This document shows, one piece after another, positions 1-3,328 of a DNA stretch of 5,629 nucleotides. The stretch spans positions 1-5,629 of the forward strand of contig JBQTIM010000178.1 in NCBI GenBank assembly GCA_052388135.1, given 5' to 3'. Position numbers and translations under genes: made by a program. The stretch's first letter is position 1. Every line of letters begins with the position of its first letter. The notes under the pieces are model-generated. The model saw only the letters and a program-made list of their open reading frames with translations. It made no database searches and had not been told where the DNA came from. Source of the stretch: JBQTIM01 sp052388135. GTDB lineage: Bacteria > Elusimicrobiota > Elusimicrobia > FEN-1173.

Positions 1-101
1 CTATGTAAGCGACGAGCGACGCAGCCGCCGCCCAAAAGCGCCCCGGCCCTTCGGGGAGGCCCATCTTCGGGCGATTTCTTCGTTGCTCGTCGGTTACAGA
101 G
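1..101. repeat. Imperfect inverted repeat, left module of an intergenic repeat element
   Basis: Bases 1-21 match the reverse complement of 81-101 at 18 of 21 positions, so this stretch can fold into a long hairpin. The interior contains a smaller dyad, CCCCG (41-45) with CGGGG (52-56). The left arm begins at the window edge, so the element may continue outside. No reading frame here looks coding. It lies downstream of the minus-strand sigma-factor gene and could help end that transcript, but no T-run is present. Multi-copy status is an inference from the structure. Confidence 0.6.
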
Positions 102-155
102 CCACAGCTCTGCGCCCTCCTCGCGCCGCGAAAACGCCTCAAATCCGGGCCTCCC
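54..155. repeat. 102-base imperfect palindrome, right module of the repeat element
   Basis: The outer arms GGGAGGCCC (54-62) and GGGCCTCCC (147-155) are perfect 9-base inverted repeats. The inner arms CAGAGC (97-102) and GCTCTG (107-112) are perfect 6-base inverted repeats around a CACA loop. Both pairs share the centre 104.5, so this is one nested palindrome with partly degenerate pairing between them. It overlaps the left module: its left half is also that hairpin's right side. This looks like an interspersed palindromic intergenic element, with no transposase and no obvious target-site duplication in view. Confidence 0.6.
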
Positions 156-180
156 AAATAGGACGTAATTTATGCAGGCA

Positions 181-737
181 TCAATGATGGCTGCAGGTGC
201 AATTGACGCAGGCGTGCTCGGCGCACGTCCCGCAGGTTTCCAGAAGGCGCTTCTTCAAGTTTTGCCGGCCCGGTGAATGCGCACCGCAGCGTTGTTGGAC
301 GAGACCCCGCTTTGCCGGGCGTAGTCGGCCAGGGACATTTCCTCCACGTCCACTTTTCGGATGATGTCCGCGTATTCGGGACGCACCGTCTCCGCCAGTT
401 TTTTGACGCAGCGGCAGACGGCTTTTTCCAGTTGAGCCGCGGCCCGCTCGGACATGTCTTGCTCCTCCCGGGCGTACCGGGCCATGGCCGCCGTCTCGAC
501 GGCGCGATGCCGCCAATGGTCCACCAGGCTGTTGCGCAGCAGGCGGAAGAACCATGCCACAACATTTGCGCTTTCGTCCACGCCGGCCAGCTTGCGGAGC
601 CCCTTGGCATAGGCGGCTTGAAGGATTTCTTCGGCCTCCTCGTCGGTTTTCACGCGCTTGCGCAAGAACGCCAAGAAATACCGGTGTTGCCCGGCCAAAG
701 TTTGGGCCAGGTCCGCCGGGGGCTGTTTTTTTGGCAT
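181..737 (-). CDS. ECF-like sigma-70 family RNA polymerase sigma factor with Cys/His-rich tail, frameshifted near its 3' end
   Basis: This is an alternative sigma factor that would direct RNA polymerase to a specific promoter set. Region 2 lies at about residues 18-80, with an AEEILQ stretch, then AWFFRLLRNSLVDHW, typical of the core-binding and -10-binding helices. Region 4 is at about 103-165, with a helix-turn-helix around LADYARQSGVSSNNAAVRIHRA. As sequenced, the frame ends early at 255 (160 residues, final residues AGKT). The -1 frame continues the family sequence as RQNLKKRLLETCG and ends at 181. Restoring one base near 264-270 gives 185 residues. The restored tail holds C169, C172, H175, C177, C180 and C182, a likely metal or redox site; C108 and C110 start region 4. 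Such tails occur in a sigma-factor group I recognise, and the copper-responsive sigma factor CorE uses a comparable Cys-rich tail. No anti-sigma gene is adjacent. A sequencing error seems likelier than real decay, because both sides of the break keep family sequence. Confidence 0.85.
258..272 (-). other. Frameshift site in the sigma-factor gene
   Basis: Read on the minus strand, the codons CGG GCC GGC AAA ACT are followed by the stop TGA (255-257). With one extra C after GCC they become CGG GCC CGG CAA AAC TTG, which restores the region 4 end and the Cys-rich tail. The needed shift is -1, and no X XXY YYZ slippery heptamer is present, so programmed frameshifting is not supported. A dropped base in a short C/G run is the simplest explanation. 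Confidence 0.75.
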
Positions 738-743
738 GGGGTT

Positions 744-772
744 ATTCTACCGAATGCGCGAAGGCTCACCAA
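744..772 (-). promoter_or_regulatory. Candidate sigma-70 promoter for the sigma-factor gene, predicted leaderless
   Basis: On the minus strand, TTGGTG (772-767) is followed by a 17-base spacer and TAGAAT (749-744, five of six to consensus). Only six bases separate the -10 box from the ATG at 737-735, so transcription would start at about the A of the start codon. There is no Shine-Dalgarno before the ATG, which fits a leaderless message. The -35 match is only moderate (TTG plus a weak remainder). Confidence 0.45.
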
Positions 773-842
773 CCGTCCCGGCCTGCGGCGGAACGTTTTT
801 GGAAACCCGACAGCCCGGGCGACCGATTCCGTCTGACGCATT

Positions 843-870
843 GCGGACAGATCTCATTTCAGCTGTCTGC
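843..870. repeat. Dyad symmetry / hairpin in the divergent intergenic region
   Basis: GCGGACAG (843-850) pairs with CTGTCTGC (863-870) with one G-T wobble, around a 12-base loop. No T-tract follows on either strand, so it is not a standard terminator. It could be an operator or a structured 5' leader element of the di-iron gene, or chance in GC-rich DNA. Confidence 0.35.
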
Positions 871-1133
871 CCGGCTTCCGGCCCTTCGAGGGAACGATTA
901 TTCCTGTTAAGGTTGAGAGAGGCCCGGCCAGGCCGAGCGAGATGGGATGGCAATCCGCCGGCGAAATATCCAGGACGTTGTCTCTTTGCTATCATCCGGG
1001 AGGATCCAGAAACCGTCTCGATTGAGCGGACGCCGTTTTAGCGAATCCAATTCCACGTCCACCAGTTGCACCAAACGACGGGCGCCTTGACGAAAAATCG
1101 CAGCCCTCAGAGCCTCCCACGAAACCTCAGCCA

Positions 1134-1140
1134 AAGGAGA
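1134..1140 (+). promoter_or_regulatory. Shine-Dalgarno for the di-iron protein gene
   Basis: AAGGAGA lies five bases before the ATG at 1146, a strong ribosome binding site that fixes the start. It contrasts with rpmH and the sigma gene, which have none. Confidence 0.8.
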
Positions 1141-1145
1141 ACCAA

Positions 1146-1874
1146 ATGACGGTGACGAACGCCCGGTCGGGAACGAACGTGCATGAGATTGAGAGCGGCA
1201 TTTATCGCATCAACACCGCCATTGAAATACCGGGGGCCGGAGCCTTTTCCTTCAACCAATATCTGATCGAAGACGACGAGCCCCTGCTTTTCCACACGGG
1301 CCCCAGGCGCATGTTCCCCTGGGTGCGCGAGGCGGTGGCCAGCGTGATGCCCGTGGAGCGTCTGAGGCACGTCGCTTTTTCCCACGTGGAAGCCGACGAG
1401 TGCGGCTCCCTGAACGAATGGCTGGCGGCGGCGCCGCAGGCGGCCCCCCTCTGCGGCCGCGTCGCGGCGATGGTGTCCATTGAGGACCTGGCCGACCGGC
1501 CGCCGCGCGCCTTGGCCGACGGAGAAACCATCTCCCTGGGCAAGCGCCGCCTGACCTGGTTCGACGCGCCGCATCTTCCCCACGGCTGGGAATGCGGCTT
1601 CGCCATGGAAGAAACCACCCGCACGCTCCTGTGCGGCGATCTGTTCACACAGGGCGGAAAGGGCCGCGACCCCCTGACGGAAAAAGACATTCTGGGCCCC
1701 AGCGAATCGTTTCGCAAGGGCATGGATTATTTTTCCCACGGCAAGGACACGCGGCCGTTGCTGGAGCGCCTGGCTTCGGCGAACCCCGCCACGCTTGCGT
1801 GCATGCACGGCAGCGCCTGGCGCGGGGACGGCGCCGCCTTGTTGCGCGGGCTCGCCGACTCGCTTTCCCGTTAG
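1146..1874 (+). CDS. Stand-alone flavodiiron-like (ODP) metallo-beta-lactamase-fold protein
   Basis: A 242-residue cytoplasmic protein of the metallo-beta-lactamase fold, closest to the di-iron domain of flavodiiron (oxygen/NO reductase) proteins but without the flavodoxin domain. The N-terminal strands include FNQYLIEDDEPLLFHTG at about 36-52. The ligand motif is SHVEADECG, giving H80, E82 and D84 in the H-x-E-x-D pattern that in flavodiiron proteins replaces HxHxDH. Later ligands are H146 (or H143) in PHLPHGW, D165 in LLCGDLF and H221 in CMHGSAW. The His that usually follows the Asp is E85, as I recall for this single-domain subfamily. The set would support two iron atoms binding O2, NO or peroxide. 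A redox role is inferred; no electron-transfer partner is encoded nearby. The start is fixed by a strong Shine-Dalgarno. The gene is divergent from the Cys-tailed sigma factor, which may regulate it, though nothing in the sequence proves this. A hydrolase activity is less likely but possible. Confidence 0.85.
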   Translation: MTVTNARSGTNVHEIESGIYRINTAIEIPGAGAFSFNQYLIEDDEPLLFHTGPRRMFPWVREAVASVMPVERLRHVAFSHVEADECGSLNEWLAAAPQAAPLCGRVAAMVSIEDLADRPPRALADGETISLGKRRLTWFDAPHLPHGWECGFAMEETTRTLLCGDLFTQGGKGRDPLTEKDILGPSESFRKGMDYFSHGKDTRPLLERLASANPATLACMHGSAWRGDGAALLRGLADSLSR

Positions 1875-1903
1875 GGGAACGAATGGCGCTCGCGCTCTTG
1901 AAG

Positions 1904-1930
1904 GGCCGGAGGCAGGTCTTCTATCCGGCC
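1904..1930. repeat. Inverted repeat downstream of the di-iron gene
   Basis: GGCCGGA (1904-1910) and TCCGGCC (1924-1930) form a perfect 7-base stem with a 13-base loop, 30 bases after the stop of the di-iron gene. It sits between convergent genes and may help stop transcription, but there is no T-run, so it is not a typical intrinsic terminator. Confidence 0.35.
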
Positions 1931-1966
1931 AGGGCGGCCCACGGCGGCCATGGCTTCCACCGCGCA

Positions 1967-1982
1967 GCCGTCCGGGGACGGC
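1967..1982. terminator. Possible bidirectional hairpin between convergent genes
   Basis: GCCGTC (1967-1972) and GACGGC (1977-1982) form a 6-base stem with a 4-base loop, 17 bases beyond the stop of the minus-strand DUF883-like gene. The position between two convergent genes suits a terminator, but the lack of a T-tract on either side keeps this weak. Confidence 0.3.
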
Positions 1983-1999
1983 GGCGGGCGGCGTCGGCC

Positions 2000-2293
2000 C
2001 TATTTCCTGTGCAAGAGCCAGCCCACGGCCAGGCCGGCCAAGAGCGCCAGGCCGATGGTCTGGGCGGGATAGATGAAGAGGGCTGAACGCACCTTTAAAG
2101 ATCGAACTTCGTCGCCCACTTCTTCGCCCATATCCTCGCCGCGTTCGCGGGCCCGGCTCCAAAGGGTCTTGGCCTTGCCGCGGGCGGCGCGGAGGGTTTC
2201 GTTGAATCGTCCGCGGGCGTTGTCGGCCATGTCGCCGGCCTTTTCGGCCGCCTGATGGAATTGTTCTTCGGCGCGTTCTTGAACGTCGTCCAT
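2000..2293 (-). CDS. DUF883/YqjD-like small membrane-anchored protein
   Basis: A 97-residue protein with the layout of the DUF883 (ElaB/YqjD) family. An amphipathic, charge-rich helical part at about 1-68 (many Glu, Arg, Ala and Lys, predicted coiled coil) is followed by one C-terminal hydrophobic segment at about 74-94. That segment carries spaced glycines (PAQTIGLALLAGLAVGWLL) and ends in HRK. The family sits in the inner membrane by its C-terminal tail; YqjD and ElaB bind ribosomes in stationary phase in E. coli. Ribosome binding here is only inferred. The length (about 100) is typical. The start is well defined: AAGGAGG lies six bases before the ATG, and a consensus promoter lies about 130 bases upstream. 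It is divergent from the rpmH cluster, so it is not part of that operon. A YtxH-type stress protein is an alternative reading of the same architecture. Confidence 0.7.
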   Translation of the reverse strand: MDDVQERAEEQFHQAAEKAGDMADNARGRFNETLRAARGKAKTLWSRARERGEDMGEEVGDEVRSLKVRSALFIYPAQTIGLALLAGLAVGWLLHRK

Positions 2294-2299
2294 GGGATT

Positions 2300-2306
2300 C
2301 CTCCTT
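2300..2306 (-). promoter_or_regulatory. Shine-Dalgarno for the DUF883-like gene
   Basis: On the minus strand AAGGAGG is followed by six bases and the ATG at 2293-2291. This near-perfect site confirms the start. Confidence 0.85.
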
Positions 2307-2326
2307 AAGGAAAGTCCGGTTCGTTC

Positions 2327-2339
2327 CCCGCGAGGCGGG
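2327..2339 (-). repeat. Small hairpin in the leader of the DUF883-like gene
   Basis: CCCGC (2327-2331) and GCGGG (2335-2339) form a 5-base stem with a 3-base loop in the predicted 5' untranslated region, about 20 bases before the Shine-Dalgarno. It could influence translation or be incidental. Confidence 0.3.
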
Positions 2340-2426
2340 TTCGCATCGAGAGGGCCTGGGATGGAAGATTGCGTCGAGCGGGAAGAGTCTGGGGATCCGG
2401 GGGTCCGGCGGAAGGTTCTTTTATTA

Positions 2427-2455
2427 ATTATAGGTCTTTAACGGAGCGCGGTAAA
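2427..2455 (-). promoter_or_regulatory. Sigma-70-type promoter for the DUF883-like gene
   Basis: On the minus strand TTTACC (2455-2450, four of six to TTGACA) is separated by 17 bases from a perfect TATAAT (2432-2427). The surrounding 2415-2441 stretch is AT-rich in otherwise GC-rich DNA. Transcription would start near 2420, giving a leader of about 125 bases. Confidence 0.65.
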
Positions 2456-2517
2456 GCCTGAGCGCCGCGGACGGGAAATCCGGAGGACACGCTCCCCCGC
2501 AGGCCGCGTTCCTTTCA

Positions 2518-2547
2518 TTGACAGTTTTCCGGCGTAAGAGCTACAAT
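2518..2547 (+). promoter_or_regulatory. Strong housekeeping promoter of the rpmH cluster, predicted leaderless
   Basis: A perfect -35 box TTGACA (2518-2523), an 18-base spacer and TACAAT (2542-2547, five of six) precede rpmH. Only AGCGCG separates the -10 box from the ATG at 2554, so the start point, normally about seven bases after the -10 box, would fall on the A of ATG. No Shine-Dalgarno is present. It is the only promoter I see for rpmH-rnpA-yidD-yidC-jag. It is back-to-back with the DUF883-gene promoter. Confidence 0.75.
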
Positions 2548-2553
2548 AGCGCG

Positions 2554-2694
2554 ATGCCCAAACGAACGTTTCAACCTCATAAACGCCGCCGCAAGAAATC
2601 CATCGGTTTCCGCGCCCGCATGTCCACGCCGGGCGGTCGCCGCGTTTTGAAGCGGCGCCGCCAAAAGGGCCGCTGGAAGCTCATTCCCGAATAA
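2554..2694 (+). CDS. rpmH: 50S ribosomal protein bL34
   Basis: A 46-residue, very basic protein (19 Lys or Arg) that binds 23S rRNA in the large ribosomal subunit. The sequence opens MPKRTFQPHKRRRKK and contains the family signature GFRARMSTPGGRRVLKRRR followed by QKGR; it ends WKLIPE. Length is normal for bL34 (44-50). The ATG lies six bases after a TACAAT -10 box with no Shine-Dalgarno, so translation is predicted to start on a leaderless mRNA. It is the first gene of the cluster, 14 bases before the proposed rnpA start. The codons CAA AAG GGC (2662-2670) contain the heptamer A AAG GGC, a possible -1 slip site, but they also encode the conserved KG of the family, so this may be chance. Confidence 0.97.
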   Translation: MPKRTFQPHKRRRKKSIGFRARMSTPGGRRVLKRRRQKGRWKLIPE

Positions 2695-2708
2695 CGACGG
2701 GGCGCCCG

Positions 2709-3104
2709 CTGCCGGACGCTCCGCGGTTCACATTCCGGGCCCATGAGCGCCTGCGGCGCCCCGACGATTTTACGCGCGCGCGCCGGCAAGGCCGGCGCCG
2801 GGCGGGCCGTTGTCTGGTGGTGTGGCTCTACCGCCGCGCGGAGCGGCCCCCGCGGGCCGTCCGCCTGGGAGTTGTGGTGAGCCGCCGCAACGGCGGGGCC
2901 GCGCTCAGGAACCGCTTCAAGCGCCGCCTGCGGGATGTGTTCCGCCTGAACAAGCACGGCCTCGCGCGGGGGTGGGACGTGGTGGCCGCGCCGCGGACCG
3001 ATTTGCCGGCGGACACGTTCCCGCCGCCTTACGAGGACCTGCGGGCGGATTTTTTGGACCTGACCCGGCCCCTCCGCGCCTCCGACGCCGGAAAAGAGAC
3101 ATGA
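2709..3104 (+). CDS. rnpA: Ribonuclease P protein component, probable CTG start
   Basis: The basic protein subunit of RNase P, which with the catalytic RNA removes 5' leaders from precursor tRNAs. The RNA-binding signature is at about residues 64-79, AALRNRFKRRLRDVFR, with the RNR motif at 67-69. It is preceded by the strands CLVVWLYRR and VRLGVVVSRRN. The conserved N-terminal part FTFRAHERLRRPDDF is clearly encoded at 2727-2771, so translation must begin upstream of it. No in-frame ATG, GTG or TTG exists between the stop at 2580 and GTG 2817, and a start at 2817 would remove this conserved region. CTG at 2709, preceded by GGGG (2699-2702) six bases away, gives 131 residues, normal for the family. 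Alternatives are a missing G after ATG 2743, which would give MERLRRPDDF, or -1 slippage from rpmH. The end overlaps yidD by four bases (ATGA). Confidence 0.9.
   Translation: MPDAPRFTFRAHERLRRPDDFTRARRQGRRRAGRCLVVWLYRRAERPPRAVRLGVVVSRRNGGAALRNRFKRRLRDVFRLNKHGLARGWDVVAAPRTDLPADTFPPPYEDLRADFLDLTRPLRASDAGKET
2780..2798 (+). repeat. Strong hairpin inside the 5' part of rnpA
   Basis: GCGCCGGC (2780-2787) and GCCGGCGC (2791-2798) are perfect 8-base inverted repeats around a 3-base AAG loop, all G-C pairs. It lies in codons for the Arg-rich segment ARRQGRRRAG. It could slow ribosomes or limit rnpA output relative to rpmH. It could also be a by-product of Arg/Gly codons in GC-rich DNA. Confidence 0.5.
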
Positions 3105-3328
3105 CGAAATTTCTGCTGTTCCTCATCGCCGCCTATCAGGCGGCCGCCTCGTGCCTGGGCCTCCGGCCCCGTTGCCGCTTTTTCCCTTCCTGCTCGGAAT
3201 ACGCCCGCGAGGCGCTGCTGGCCCTGGGCCCGGCCCGGGGCGTTCGCTCGGCCGCCGGGCGGCTTCTCCGCTGCCATCCTTTCGGCGGACACGGCTTCGA
3301 CCCGGCGCCCGAACCTCCCGTCCGATGA
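3101..3328 (+). CDS. yidD: YidD, membrane protein insertion efficiency factor
   Basis: A 75-residue protein of the YidD family, which lies at the inner face of the cytoplasmic membrane and assists YidC-dependent insertion. The hallmark motifs are present: an N-terminal amphipathic helix (KFLLFLIAAYQ), CRFFPSCSEYAREALL at about 25-40, and RLLRCHPFGGHGFDPAPE at about 54-71. The three family cysteines (C25, C31 and C57 in these motifs) are retained. An extra Cys, C18, precedes them. Length is typical of the short form (about 70-85). The ATG overlaps the rnpA stop as ATGA, with a weak purine-rich stretch (GGAAAAGAG) upstream, which suggests translational coupling. It in turn overlaps yidC by four bases. 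Confidence 0.95.
   Translation: MTKFLLFLIAAYQAAASCLGLRPRCRFFPSCSEYAREALLALGPARGVRSAAGRLLRCHPFGGHGFDPAPEPPVR

Larger units (their letters stand above)
738..1145. other. 408-base divergent intergenic region without a convincing gene
   Basis: It separates the minus-strand sigma-factor gene from the plus-strand di-iron protein gene. It holds the candidate sigma-gene promoter at its left edge, a dyad at 843-870 and the ribosome binding site of the downstream gene at its right edge. Open frames here have no family resemblance, atypical starts or no ribosome binding site. I could not identify a convincing promoter for the plus-strand gene; TATCAT at 990-995 is a possible -10 box with no good -35 partner. 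Confidence 0.5.

Noticed and set aside
258..266. Programmed frameshifting in the sigma-factor gene at the AAAA run
   Set aside because: Slippage on AAAA would give a +1 shift, while the tail needs -1; no -1 heptamer is present.
907..1134. Minus-strand 75-codon open frame in the divergent intergenic region
   Set aside because: It would need a TTG start with no Shine-Dalgarno and resembles no family I know; its end is not supported by any motif. It could be a decayed fragment but nothing shows it.
1883..2086. Plus-strand frame starting at ATG 1883 just after the di-iron gene, with GGGGA five bases before it
   Set aside because: Its second half is antisense to the well-supported DUF883-like gene and the sequence looks like a GC-rich shadow (many Ala, Arg, Gly and His).
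1107..2162. Long minus-strand open frame (351 codons)
   Set aside because: It lies opposite the di-iron gene, which has clear ligand motifs and a ribosome binding site; the antisense frame is a high-GC shadow.
2320..2345. tRNA-like GGTTCG segments in the leader region
   Set aside because: No cloverleaf can be built around them; they are short chance matches.
2294..2553. Origin of replication next to rpmH
   Set aside because: There is a short AT-rich stretch at 2415-2441, but I found no TTATCCACA-type DnaA boxes and no dnaA gene; the AT-rich bases are explained by the divergent promoter.
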